From positions 54,273 to 118,272 of the forward strand of contig CAIURC010000114.1 of the NCBI GenBank assembly GCA_903901425.1: 64,000 nt of DNA. The letters run 5' to 3'. Shown piece by piece: positions 17,986-26,434 of this stretch. Source of the stretch: an uncultured Spartobacteria bacterium. Lineage in GTDB: Bacteria; Verrucomicrobiota; Verrucomicrobiia; Chthoniobacterales; Chthoniobacteraceae. The position numbers and the translations under genes were made by a program. Position 1 is the first letter of the stretch; each line of letters begins with the position of its first letter. The notes below the pieces were generated by a model, which did not search any database, was not told where the DNA came from, and was given only the letters and a program-made list of their open reading frames with translations.

Positions 17986-19743
17986 ATGCGTTCTGTACTC
18001 CGAGTTTTGGGTTATCTGGGGCGGTATCCGTGGATGGCGGCGGGCACGCTGGGATGCGCGGTTTGCATGACCCTGATGGTCGCGGTGTTTCCCAGGGTCA
18101 GCCAGTTGATCGTGGACGAGGTCCGGGCCGGGCGCTCGGAGCGGCTGGGCTGGTATGCCGGGCTCGGGCTGGGGGCGTTTTTCGTCCGGCACCTCATGGA
18201 CGGGTTCCGGATTCTGCTCAACAACACCTTCGAACAGCGGGTGATTTATGACCTGCGCAGTGACCTGTACGGGCACATCCAGCGGTTGCCGCTGCGCTGG
18301 TTCGACAACCGGACTTCGGGCGATATCATGACCCGGATTCTGGAGGACGTGGGGGCCGTTGAACGGGTGCTCATCGACGGGGTGGAGCAGGGGGTGGTGG
18401 CGCTCCTCCAGGTGGCCGTCGTGCTGGGGCTCCTGCTCAACGCGGATCCCGGCCTCGCCCTGGTTTCGCTTCTCCCGATCCCGTTCCTGGCTGGCGGCGC
18501 CCTCGCCTACACCCGGACGGCGCAGTCCCGTTACAGGGCCCGGAGCCGGGCGTCCTCGGCAATGAACACGCTGCTCCATGACAACCTGGCCGGGATCCGT
18601 CAGATCAAGGCGTATGTCCGGGAGGCGGAGGAACACGGCCGGTTCAATGAGGCCAGCGACGGGCTGCGGAAGGCGAACCTGGTCATTATGAGGGTGTGGG
18701 CGCTCTACAGCCCGGGCATGGCCTTTTTTGGGGCGTGCGGCTCGGTGCTGGTGCTGGCCTACGGAGGGCGCGCGGTGCTGGAGGGGCGGATGAGCGTCGG
18801 AGACCTTGTGGGGTTCCTCCTTCTGGCCGGATTCCTGTACGAGCCGATCGGTCGGCTGCACAGCCTCAACCAGATTATCCAGGCCGGGCGGGCAGCCGGG
18901 GAGCGCGTGTTCGAGATTCTAGACGAACCCGTGGAGTCGGATTCCCGGGGAACCGCAGGCGAGAATGCCGCACCACTGCGCGGGGATGTCCGGTACCGGG
19001 AAGTGTGTTTCGGGTACGACAAAAGCCGGCTCGTTCTGAACCGGATTTCCCTCCACGCGCTGCCCGGCCAGACCGTGGCGCTGGTGGGTGAAACCGGGGC
19101 GGGAAAAACCACCTTGGTTCAGCTTCTGACCCGGTTTTACGAGTATGACACTGGGGAGATCCTGCTGGATGGACAGCCCCTCAGAGAGTATAGCCGCGAC
19201 GCACTGCGTTCGGCGGTGGGCATGGTCACCCAGGAAAGTTTCCTTTTCAACGGCACCATCCGGCAGAACCTGCTGCTGGGACGTCCCGATGCGGGTGAGG
19301 CCGACCTCTGGGCCGCCCTGCGCGCAGCCAATGCGGAGCGGTTTGTGTCGGATTTGGAGGCCGGACTCGACGCGGTGGTGGGCGAGCGGGGGGTGAAACT
19401 GAGTGTCGGTGAGAAGCAGCGGATCTCGATTGCGCGCGCGCTTTTGAAGGATCCCCCCGTCCTGATCCTGGACGAGGCGACTGCCAGCGTGGACAACCGG
19501 ACCGAAGAGCTCATTCAGGAGGCGCTCGAACGGCTCATGGCCAACCGGACCTGCTTCGTCATTGCGCACCGGCTTTCCACCGTGTGCAAGGCGGACCAGA
19601 TCCTTGTTCTTGAGCGGGGCCGGATTGTGGAGCGGGGGCGGCATTGGGAATTGCTGGAGTTGGGCGGTCTCTACTCGGGGTTGTGGAAGAGGGGTGGCCC
19701 CGGGGTTGCGACGGATCTGGAAAGTGCCGCGGCGCTGCGCTGA
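17986..19743 (+). CDS. ABC exporter, fused membrane and ATPase domains
   Basis: 585 residues from the ATG at 17986; the frame is open to 17869 but the family begins at MRSVLRVLGYLGRYPWM. Residues 1-310 are a six-helix ABC type I exporter domain with coupling-helix features (LPLRWFDNRTSGDIMTRILEDVGAVERVL). The C-terminal ATPase has Walker A GETGAGKTT, the Q-loop MVTQESFLFNGTIRQNL, a slightly altered signature LSVGEKQR, Walker B LILDEATASVD and the switch histidine in IAHRLST. It is a half-transporter that should dimerise. The closest recognisable class is MsbA-like lipid or multidrug exporters. It stands alone between the kinase (divergent) and the dcw cluster. Confidence 0.88.
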   Translation: MRSVLRVLGYLGRYPWMAAGTLGCAVCMTLMVAVFPRVSQLIVDEVRAGRSERLGWYAGLGLGAFFVRHLMDGFRILLNNTFEQRVIYDLRSDLYGHIQRLPLRWFDNRTSGDIMTRILEDVGAVERVLIDGVEQGVVALLQVAVVLGLLLNADPGLALVSLLPIPFLAGGALAYTRTAQSRYRARSRASSAMNTLLHDNLAGIRQIKAYVREAEEHGRFNEASDGLRKANLVIMRVWALYSPGMAFFGACGSVLVLAYGGRAVLEGRMSVGDLVGFLLLAGFLYEPIGRLHSLNQIIQAGRAAGERVFEILDEPVESDSRGTAGENAAPLRGDVRYREVCFGYDKSRLVLNRISLHALPGQTVALVGETGAGKTTLVQLLTRFYEYDTGEILLDGQPLREYSRDALRSAVGMVTQESFLFNGTIRQNLLLGRPDAGEADLWAALRAANAERFVSDLEAGLDAVVGERGVKLSVGEKQRISIARALLKDPPVLILDEATASVDNRTEELIQEALERLMANRTCFVIAHRLSTVCKADQILVLERGRIVERGRHWELLELGGLYSGLWKRGGPGVATDLESAAALR

Positions 19744-19764
19744 CCCTGTTCGGAATTCAAGGAA

Positions 19765-19792
19765 AGGATTCCTAAGTGAGGATTCCTGAGTC
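19765..19792. repeat. Two adjacent 14-bp direct repeats after the ABC exporter
   Basis: AGGATTCCTAAGTG is followed directly by AGGATTCCTGAGTC, differing at two positions. Each contains the nearly palindromic AGGATTCCT. They lie 21 bases after the exporter stop and about 70 bases upstream of the mraZ promoter candidate, so they could belong to either gene. Role unknown. Confidence 0.6.
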
Positions 19793-19861
19793 TGGGCCAG
19801 GGGCGTCCGGGCCGGTCTGAAAAACCGGGGCGCGCAGGGCGGAAAAACGGCAGGAAACGCG

Positions 19862-19890
19862 TTGACCTTTTTGGGGGGTTGGGGGATAAA
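19862..19890 (+). promoter_or_regulatory. Sigma-70-type promoter candidate for the dcw cluster
   Basis: TTGACC at 19862-19867 and GATAAA at 19885-19890 are separated by exactly 17 bases, 51 bases upstream of the mraZ start. The -35 matches five of six consensus positions and the -10 matches four. This is a sequence match only. Confidence 0.5.
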
Positions 19891-19917
19891 CGGGGACGGA
19901 TTGGGATAAAAAGGGAC
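19883..19917 (+). promoter_or_regulatory. Phased GGGA repeats, probable MraZ operator
   Basis: GGGA occurs at 19883, 19893, 19903 and 19913, exactly one helical turn apart, each followed by T or C. A weaker GGGG lies in phase at 19873. The boxes overlap the -10 and transcription start region. MraZ is known in E. coli to bind TGGGN repeats with 5-base spacers (10-bp period) upstream of its own gene and repress the cluster, so this arrangement fits autoregulation well. Confidence 0.65.
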
Positions 19918-19940
19918 GTTTTCCCAAAAAACACGCGATC

Positions 19941-20393
19941 ATGACGGCTACTTCGAGCTCTGCTGGAAGCCCCCTTTTCATGGGGGAGTTTCGTCATGCC
20001 ATTGACGGGAAAAGCCGGCTCACCATCCCCTCCGCATGGCGGTATGAGGAAGAGGCCGAGTTTTTCCTCCGGCCCAGCAGTGACGGGCAGTGTCTCAAGG
20101 TGATGCCTCTGGCTGAGGTGGAACGGGTGCGCGCCCAGGCGGCCCAGTTGCCCGGCCCGGTGCGGCTCCAGTTGCTTCGGGAATTGGGAGCGGGCACGCG
20201 GCAGTGCCGGTTGGACAAGGCGGGGCGGTTGGTGGTTCCCGAGGATTTCTGTGGTGCGTTGAAGCTCGCGGGAGAGGTGGTTCTGGCGGGTGCAATTGAA
20301 AGTTTTGAGATTTGGAATCCCGGGGCTTGGGCGGATGCCAAGGCGAAGGTAGAGGCGGTGGCGGTGCAGCATCTGGCGAGTTTTGGGTTATGA
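19941..20393 (+). CDS. mraZ: Transcriptional regulator MraZ
   Basis: 150 residues with two AbrB-like SpoVT/MraZ half-repeats. The first begins LFMGEFRHAIDGKSRLTIPSAWR and the second has CRLDKAGRLVVPEDFCGAL; both keep the Asp-x-x-x-Arg-x-x-x-Pro core. MraZ forms ring oligomers that bind repeats upstream of the dcw operon. An internal ATG at 19980 would match the usual family start more closely; no clear ribosome site distinguishes the two. It is the first gene of the division/cell wall cluster, and the GGGA boxes just upstream are its likely target. Confidence 0.92.
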   Translation: MTATSSSAGSPLFMGEFRHAIDGKSRLTIPSAWRYEEEAEFFLRPSSDGQCLKVMPLAEVERVRAQAAQLPGPVRLQLLRELGAGTRQCRLDKAGRLVVPEDFCGALKLAGEVVLAGAIESFEIWNPGAWADAKAKVEAVAVQHLASFGL

Positions 20394-21406
20394 GGCGCCG
20401 CAGACAGCGAACCGGGAGGATTGCGGCAGGCCTGAGGCGCCGCGAATTCCCCGGGGGGAAAGAATTTTTTGTGAAACGTCACGAGTACCATGATTCGGTT
20501 TTGCTTGGGGAAACCGTGGAGGCCTTGCGTCCCGCGGAGGGCGGGCGGATTGTGGACGGGACTCTCGGGGGGGGAGGGCACAGTGAAGCGCTTCTGGAGC
20601 GTGGCGCCCGGGTGATCGGAGTGGATCAGGATGCCGAGGCGATTGAGTATGCGAGGGAACGGCTTGCGGGGTGGGGAGACAGGTTTCTGGCGGTGCGTTC
20701 AAACTTCGCCGAGGTGGTGCCGGTTCTGATGGGGATGGGAATTTGTGCGGTGGACGGTGTGCTTTTGGATCTGGGGGTTTCCTCGCGGCAACTGGATGCG
20801 GCCGGGCGCGGATTTTCGTTCCGGCAGGAGGGGCCGCTGGACATGCGGATGGATGCGCGGGGGAGCGTGACGGCGGCGGACTTGGTCAACGAATGGGGTG
20901 CGTCGGAGTTGGAACGGATTTTCAGGGAATACGGGGAGGAACCGCATGCGCGCCGGATTGCGGGGGCGGTGGTGCGTGCGCGGGAACGCGGGGTTTTGCG
21001 GACAACGCTGGAGCTCGCGGCGGTGGTGGAGGGGGTGGTGCCGAGGACGGGGCGGATTCATCCGGCGACGCGCGTGTTTCAGGCGCTGCGGATGGCGGTG
21101 AACCGGGAGATGGAGGTGCTGGAAAACGGGTTGGTGAATCTGATGGGGTTGTTGAAGCCGGGGGGGCGGATGGCGGTGATCACGTTTCACTCGCTGGAGG
21201 ACCGGATGGTGAAACGGTATTTTTCGCGGATCACGGCGGAAACCGTGGACCGTCCGGAGTGGCCCGAGGCGCGCCGGAACCCGGATTGGGCGGCGGTGCG
21301 GGTCACGCGGAAGGCGGTGGTTGCAGGTGTGGCCGAGACTGCAAACAACCCCCGGGCGCGCAGTGCGAAACTGCGGGTTGTCGAAAAGAGGCGGGAAGAA
21401 TCCTGA
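20390..21406 (+). CDS. rsmH: 16S rRNA (cytosine1402-N4)-methyltransferase
   Basis: 338 residues from the ATG overlapping the mraZ stop (ATGA). A GTG at 20471, after a G-rich stretch, would give 311 residues, the usual family length, and may be the true start because the first 27 residues are Arg-rich and unconserved. SAM-binding motifs are visible: VDGTLGGGGHSEALLE, VIGVDQDAEAIEYA, VDGVLLDLGVSSRQLD, and the conserved GPLDMRMD. The C-terminal block has RVFQALRMAVNREM and ITFHSLEDRMVKRYF. It methylates C1402 of 16S rRNA in the decoding centre and is the standard second gene of the cluster. Confidence 0.93.
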   Translation: MRRRRQRTGRIAAGLRRREFPGGKEFFVKRHEYHDSVLLGETVEALRPAEGGRIVDGTLGGGGHSEALLERGARVIGVDQDAEAIEYARERLAGWGDRFLAVRSNFAEVVPVLMGMGICAVDGVLLDLGVSSRQLDAAGRGFSFRQEGPLDMRMDARGSVTAADLVNEWGASELERIFREYGEEPHARRIAGAVVRARERGVLRTTLELAAVVEGVVPRTGRIHPATRVFQALRMAVNREMEVLENGLVNLMGLLKPGGRMAVITFHSLEDRMVKRYFSRITAETVDRPEWPEARRNPDWAAVRVTRKAVVAGVAETANNPRARSAKLRVVEKRREES

Positions 21407-21413
21407 AAAAATT

Positions 21414-21788
21414 ATGGCACAGAACAAATTCCGTCATGAAAACCAGGTGAAGGCAGGGCCGGCCCTCTGGTGGTTGCTCATTGGAGGGTTGGTGGGCGTG
21501 GCCGCGCTGTACTATGTGCAGTTGAAGAACAACATCCATGCCTCGGGGGCGCGGGTGAAGAGCTTGGAGAAAGAGCTGGCCGATCTGGTCACGCAGGACG
21601 AGGTGGTGCGCGCAAAGATCGCGCTGCTTTCCTCGCGGGCGGTTTTGCAGAAGCGTCTGGACGAGGGGTTCATCCGGCTGGCGCCGATCACGGACGACCG
21701 TTTGGTCCGGCTGGAGCCGGCGGGGTCCGGAGTCCGCGGTGGACGCGGTGAATTGCGTGCGGTCTCAAACCGGGAGCAGGCGCCTTGA
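21414..21788 (+). CDS. ftsL: FtsL-like divisome protein
   Basis: 124 residues from the ATG at 21414. A short cytoplasmic N-terminus is followed by one membrane helix (about residues 17-38, WWLLIGGLVGVAALYYVQL) and then a coiled-coil segment (VKSLEKELADLVTQDEVVRAKIALL) in the periplasm, the FtsL/FtsB topology. Sequence identity is weak, as is normal for FtsL; the call rests on topology, length and position between rsmH and ftsI. It would link FtsQ to FtsW and FtsI at the septum. The stop overlaps the TTG start of ftsI. Confidence 0.78.
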   Translation: MAQNKFRHENQVKAGPALWWLLIGGLVGVAALYYVQLKNNIHASGARVKSLEKELADLVTQDEVVRAKIALLSSRAVLQKRLDEGFIRLAPITDDRLVRLEPAGSGVRGGRGELRAVSNREQAP

Positions 21789-23569
21789 ACAACGGCCACA
21801 GAGTGCGGGTGATGGTGGTGTGCTTCCTTCTGGTGTGCGCCTTCACCGTGTTCTCGTGGCGACTGGTGGACCTGCAGGTGGTCCGGAACGCGGAGTACCT
21901 GGCCAAGGCCATGGAAAAAAATGTGGTCTGCGTGCCCATTCATTCCAAGCGCGGTGTGATCCAGGACGTGCACGGAGAACCGCTGGCTCAGAACGAGCCG
22001 ATGAAGATGGTGGTGGCCGACGGTTCCCTGATCCAAAAACACGAGGAACTGGCACAGGTCTTGGCGCCGCTTCTTGGGCTTCCCGTGAACGGACTTCTCG
22101 AGAAACTCAAGTCCACCCGGCTGCCCAAGGGTGAAAGTGTCCGGGTTCCGCTCCGGTACATTGTTCTCAAGAAGAAGGTGCCTGAGAGCGTGGTGGCGGA
22201 AATCACCTCCCAGTTGGTGGCGCGCAAGCTCAAGGGACTCCGGTTCGAGCCGGACACAGAGCGGGTCTACCCGAATGGCCGGATGCTCTGCCATGTGGTC
22301 GGTTACGTGAACAGCGAGGGCGTCGGGATGGACGGAGTGGAACGGACCTTGGACCGGTTCCTGGCGGGTCGGGACGGATTCCGGTACATTGAACGGGACA
22401 GAACGGGCCGTGAACTGGTGCCGTACCGGGGGCACGAGCGCGCACCGTTGGACGGCCAGAATGTGCGGCTGACGATCGACATGGGGCTCCAGCAGATCGT
22501 GGAGTCCGAGCTCGAGGCGGCAGCGCGCCATTTCAAGCCGAAGATGGCGATTGCCATCCTGATGCGTCCCCAGACTGGCGAGATTCTGGCGCTGTCCAAC
22601 TGGCCCAATTACGACCCGAACCAGATTGAAGGCAGCCCCGAGGCGGCCCGCCGCAACCGGGCGCTCACGGACATGGTGGAGCCGGGGTCCACCTTCAAGA
22701 TTGTGACCACGGCGGCAGCGCTCCAGCAGCGTCTGGTATCGCCGGCCACGATGATTTACTGCGAGGGAGGCCGGTTCAGCTACGGGGGCCAGGTCCTGCA
22801 TGACCACCATCCGTATGCCGATCTTTCGGTGGAGGACATTCTGGTCAAGTCGAGCAACATTGGCGTGGCCAAACTCGGTCTGCAGCTCGGAGACCAGACT
22901 CTGTACGAGTACGTGCGCCGGTTTGGATTCGGGGAACGCACGGGACTCAACCTTCCCGGGGAGATCCCCGGCGTGGTCCATCCGCCGCACCGGTGGAGCA
23001 AGGTCTCTATCACCCACGTTCCCATGGGGCACGAAGTCGGAGCCACCCCGTTGCAGGTGGTCACAGCAATGGCCGCCATCGCCAACGGCGGCCGGCTCAT
23101 GATGCCTCAGATCGTGCGGGAAGTGGTGGACAGCCACGGAACCGTGACCCAGGCATTCGAACCGGTGGAGGTCAGGCGGGTGGTCAGTCCGCAGGTGACC
23201 GAAGCCGTTCGGGATGCCTTGGTCCAGGTCGTCAGCAAACGCGGCACCGCTGCGCTCGCCAAGGTGTCCGGGTTCCGCGTCGCAGGAAAAACGGGCACGG
23301 CCCAGAAAATTGGGGCGAACGGGAAGTACGAGCACAAGTACGTGGTTTCATTTGTCGGCTACATGCCCGCCGAGCAGCCCGAGTTCGTGGGGTTGGTGAT
23401 GCTGGACGAGGCGCAGACCGCTTCAAACCAGAACTACGGCGGGCTGGTTGCGGCGCCGATCTTTTCGCGTATCGGGGAGAAGGCGGCACGCTACCTGAAC
23501 CTGATTCCCACGGCGGAGGACCCGGATTTGGGGGTGTTGGCGAGCCGCGGCGAGAAAGGGCGGGACTGA
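21785..23569 (+). CDS. ftsI: Septal peptidoglycan transpeptidase (penicillin-binding protein 3 type)
   Basis: 594 residues, starting at TTG 21785 that overlaps the ftsL stop. One N-terminal membrane anchor (VMVVCFLLVCAFTVFSWRLVDLQ) is followed by a PBP dimerisation domain and the transpeptidase domain. The catalytic motifs are Ser302-Thr-Phe-Lys305 (after VEPG), Ser-Ser-Asn in ILVKSSNIGVAKLG, and Lys-Thr-Gly-Thr in RVAGKTGTAQK. It crosslinks septal peptidoglycan together with FtsW. There are no C-terminal PASTA repeats. Confidence 0.94.
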   Translation: MNNGHRVRVMVVCFLLVCAFTVFSWRLVDLQVVRNAEYLAKAMEKNVVCVPIHSKRGVIQDVHGEPLAQNEPMKMVVADGSLIQKHEELAQVLAPLLGLPVNGLLEKLKSTRLPKGESVRVPLRYIVLKKKVPESVVAEITSQLVARKLKGLRFEPDTERVYPNGRMLCHVVGYVNSEGVGMDGVERTLDRFLAGRDGFRYIERDRTGRELVPYRGHERAPLDGQNVRLTIDMGLQQIVESELEAAARHFKPKMAIAILMRPQTGEILALSNWPNYDPNQIEGSPEAARRNRALTDMVEPGSTFKIVTTAAALQQRLVSPATMIYCEGGRFSYGGQVLHDHHPYADLSVEDILVKSSNIGVAKLGLQLGDQTLYEYVRRFGFGERTGLNLPGEIPGVVHPPHRWSKVSITHVPMGHEVGATPLQVVTAMAAIANGGRLMMPQIVREVVDSHGTVTQAFEPVEVRRVVSPQVTEAVRDALVQVVSKRGTAALAKVSGFRVAGKTGTAQKIGANGKYEHKYVVSFVGYMPAEQPEFVGLVMLDEAQTASNQNYGGLVAAPIFSRIGEKAARYLNLIPTAEDPDLGVLASRGEKGRD

Positions 23570-23585
23570 GAATCTAACGAGAACG

Positions 23586-25067
23586 ATGCAACTTAAGAAA
23601 TTAGTGACGGCAACGCAGGTGCAGGGGGTGGAGGGGACTTTGGACCGGGACGTGACTTCGATCGCGTACGATTCGCGCATGGTCCGGCCCGGGGCGATCT
23701 TTTTTGCGTTGCCTGGCGCCCGGACCAGCGGCGCGGATTACGTGGAGCAGGCGGTTGAACGGGGGGCGGAAGTGGTCGTCAGCGAGCAGGAACAGATCCG
23801 GAGCCGGGCAACGAACCTGCGGGTGGCGAATGCCCGGGTGGCGATGGCGGATCTGGCTGCTGCGTTTTACGGGAATCCCTCCAAAAAGCTCAAGGTGGCG
23901 GGTGTGACGGGCACCAATGGCAAAACCACGACCACATTTCTGATCAAGCACCTGTGCGACACGGCCTTGAAGCGGTGCGGCCTGATCGGGACGGTGCGGT
24001 ACGAGGTCGGGGAACGGGTGCTTCCCGCAGCGCGGACTACCCCGGAGTCGGCGGATGTCCAGGATTTGCTTTGGCAGATGGGGGCTGCCGGGTGCAAGAC
24101 GGCGGCAATGGAGGTGTCCTCCCATGCCCTTGTCCAGGAGCGAGTGCGCGGGGTGGATTTTGAGGTCGGTGTCTTCACAAACCTCACCCAGGACCACCTC
24201 GATTTCCATGGAAGCATGGACGCATATTTTGATGCGAAATGCCTTCTTTTTGAACAACTGGCGGCCCGTTCCGGAAAAGCCGGGCGCGGCGTGGTCAACC
24301 TCGATGACCGTTTTGGCAGCCAGTTGATCCAGCGGTTCCGCGGCCAGATCCCGTGGGCGACCTACGGGCAGGGCATCCAGGCCGATTACCGGGCGAGCAA
24401 CGTCCGGATGGACCTGCAGGGAACACAGTTCCAGCTCGATGCCCATGGGAAAAGCTACCTTGTCCGGCTTCCGCTCATCGGGATGTTCAACGTCTACAAC
24501 GCTCTGGCCGCCATCGCCGCTGCACACGGACTCGGCGTTGAGGTCCGTGCCGCGGTTCAGGCTTTGGCCAACGCACCTGCCGTCCCGGGCCGGATGGAAC
24601 CGGTTCCCGTCAAACGCCAGTACCGGGTTTTTGTCGACTACGCCCACACCGACGATGCTCTGGCCAATGTGCTCCGGACCTGCCGGGAATTGAAGCCCGC
24701 CCGGCTGATCGTTGTCTTCGGTTGCGGCGGCAACCGGGACCGTGGCAAGCGGGCCCGGATGGGGGCTGTGGCTGAGCAACTGGCCGACTACGCAGTGGTG
24801 ACATCGGACAATCCACGGGGCGAGGATCCGATGGAAATCATCAGCGAGATCCGGTCTGGAATGACCTTGGGGCGCCATGAGGTGGTGGTGGACCGGCGTG
24901 AGGCGATCTGCCGGGCGGTGGCTCTGGCACGGCCCCGGGACATTGTGCTGATTGCCGGAAAAGGGCATGAACAGACCCAGGAGATTCAGGGGGTGAGCAT
25001 CCCCTTCAACGATGTCTCGGTGGCGCGCCGCGCAGTTGAGGAAAGGACGGTCGAACTGGAGGCATGA
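23586..25067 (+). CDS. murE: UDP-MurNAc-L-Ala-D-Glu:meso-diaminopimelate ligase
   Basis: 493 residues, normal for MurE. The ATP loop is GVTGTNGKTTTTF and the UDP-MurNAc-binding N-terminal domain has SIAYDSRMVRPGAIFFALPG. The C-terminal domain carries DNPRGEDP; the DNPR motif is the known marker for meso-diaminopimelate rather than lysine specificity. That fits lysA elsewhere in the window. It adds the third residue of the stem peptide in the cytoplasm. The stop overlaps murF by 4 bases. Confidence 0.95.
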   Translation: MQLKKLVTATQVQGVEGTLDRDVTSIAYDSRMVRPGAIFFALPGARTSGADYVEQAVERGAEVVVSEQEQIRSRATNLRVANARVAMADLAAAFYGNPSKKLKVAGVTGTNGKTTTTFLIKHLCDTALKRCGLIGTVRYEVGERVLPAARTTPESADVQDLLWQMGAAGCKTAAMEVSSHALVQERVRGVDFEVGVFTNLTQDHLDFHGSMDAYFDAKCLLFEQLAARSGKAGRGVVNLDDRFGSQLIQRFRGQIPWATYGQGIQADYRASNVRMDLQGTQFQLDAHGKSYLVRLPLIGMFNVYNALAAIAAAHGLGVEVRAAVQALANAPAVPGRMEPVPVKRQYRVFVDYAHTDDALANVLRTCRELKPARLIVVFGCGGNRDRGKRARMGAVAEQLADYAVVTSDNPRGEDPMEIISEIRSGMTLGRHEVVVDRREAICRAVALARPRDIVLIAGKGHEQTQEIQGVSIPFNDVSVARRAVEERTVELEA

Positions 25068-26434
25068 CTCCCACAAACCTCCAGCAGCTTGCGGATTGGG
25101 CGGGTGGGACGGTCGCAGCGGGCAACCCTCTGGCCGTCTGCAGCCGGGTCTGCACCGATTCGCGGACCGTTCAGCCAGGCGATTTTTTCGTGGCACTGCG
25201 CGGAGAACGTTTTGACGGACACGGCTACTTGGCCGCAGCGGCTGCGGCCGGGGCGACGGGTGCGCTGGTGGACGCCCAGTACGATGGCGGCGTGGTACCC
25301 GGATTGGGCATGGTCCGTGTGCAGGACACGCTGGGCGGGCTCCAGCAAATGGCTGGCGCCTACCGGAGGACGCTTTCGTTCAAGGTGGTCGGGATCACGG
25401 GCAGCAACGGAAAAACAAGCACCAAGGATTTTTGCCGGGCGGTTTTGTCGGTGGACCGGAGCGTGGTTTCGACCCGGGGAAACCTGAACAACCATATTGG
25501 CCTGCCGCTCTCCCTGCTGGAGGCGGGTCCGGAGCACGGGGCTGGCGTGTTTGAGATGGGGATGAACCATGCCGGCGAAATCGCTCCTCTTGCAGCGTTG
25601 GCGGCTCCGGATTACGGAATTATCACCAACATCGGTGTGGCGCACATCGAGAACCTCGGAAGTCAGGAGGCGATTGCACAGGAAAAGGGAGAACTTGCCG
25701 CGGCCCTCAGGGAAGACGGCCTTCTGGTTTTGAGCGCTGAGGATCGGTTCTCGGATGCGATTGCGGCCCGGACAAAAGCCCGGGCGGTCCGGTGCGGGAT
25801 CGGGTGCGGGGACGTCCAGGCGCTGGACCTTCGGGAGGAGCTGGGCGGCAGCCGCTTTGTGGCACGGGCGCGGGGATGCGCCATGGAAGCGTGGGTGCCG
25901 GTGGCAGGCCGGCACATGGTCCGGAATGCGTTGATGGCGGTGGCTGTCGGTCTGGAAATGGGCCAGACGCTGGAAGCCTGTGTGCAGGGCCTGGCCGGGC
26001 TCGAATTGACCCGGGGCCGCTTGGAACGCAAACGCGCGGGCGGTGTGGAGATTTTGGATGATACCTACAACGCAAACCCGGACTCGGTGGAAGCCGCGTT
26101 GCGGACTCTGGCGGCGTTGCCCTGTGGCGGACGGCGGGTGGCTGTTCTGGGCCGCATGGGTGAACTTGGCGCGTTCTCCGAAGAGGGGCATACGCGAGTG
26201 GGGAGGGTGGCCGGGGAACTGGGCTTGGATCTGGTGGTTGGCGTGGGCGAGGAATCGGCAGACACCGTGGCCACCGCACGGGCCGCGGGTGCTGGAGCGG
26301 CAGTGGCTGTGTTTGGGGTCGAGGAGGCGGTTGAACACCTCAAAGCGTTCCTGAACCCCGGGGACCATGTGCTGGTGAAGGGCAGCCGGTCCGCGCGGAT
26401 GGAACGCGTGGTGGAAAGGTTACTCGGCGCATGA
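25064..26434 (+). CDS. murF: UDP-MurNAc-tripeptide:D-Ala-D-Ala ligase
   Basis: 456 residues, usual length. The Mur ligase ATP loop is GITGSNGKTSTKDF, preceded by CTDSRTVQPGDFFVALRGERFDGH in the N-terminal domain. The central domain has FEMGMNHAGEIAPLAALAAPDYGIITNIGVAHIENLGS, and DDTYNANPDSVEAAL marks the C-terminal domain. It attaches D-Ala-D-Ala, made by the Ddl encoded later in the same cluster. Both ends overlap the neighbouring genes by 4 bases. Confidence 0.95.
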   Translation: MTPTNLQQLADWAGGTVAAGNPLAVCSRVCTDSRTVQPGDFFVALRGERFDGHGYLAAAAAAGATGALVDAQYDGGVVPGLGMVRVQDTLGGLQQMAGAYRRTLSFKVVGITGSNGKTSTKDFCRAVLSVDRSVVSTRGNLNNHIGLPLSLLEAGPEHGAGVFEMGMNHAGEIAPLAALAAPDYGIITNIGVAHIENLGSQEAIAQEKGELAAALREDGLLVLSAEDRFSDAIAARTKARAVRCGIGCGDVQALDLREELGGSRFVARARGCAMEAWVPVAGRHMVRNALMAVAVGLEMGQTLEACVQGLAGLELTRGRLERKRAGGVEILDDTYNANPDSVEAALRTLAALPCGGRRVAVLGRMGELGAFSEEGHTRVGRVAGELGLDLVVGVGEESADTVATARAAGAGAAVAVFGVEEAVEHLKAFLNPGDHVLVKGSRSARMERVVERLLGA

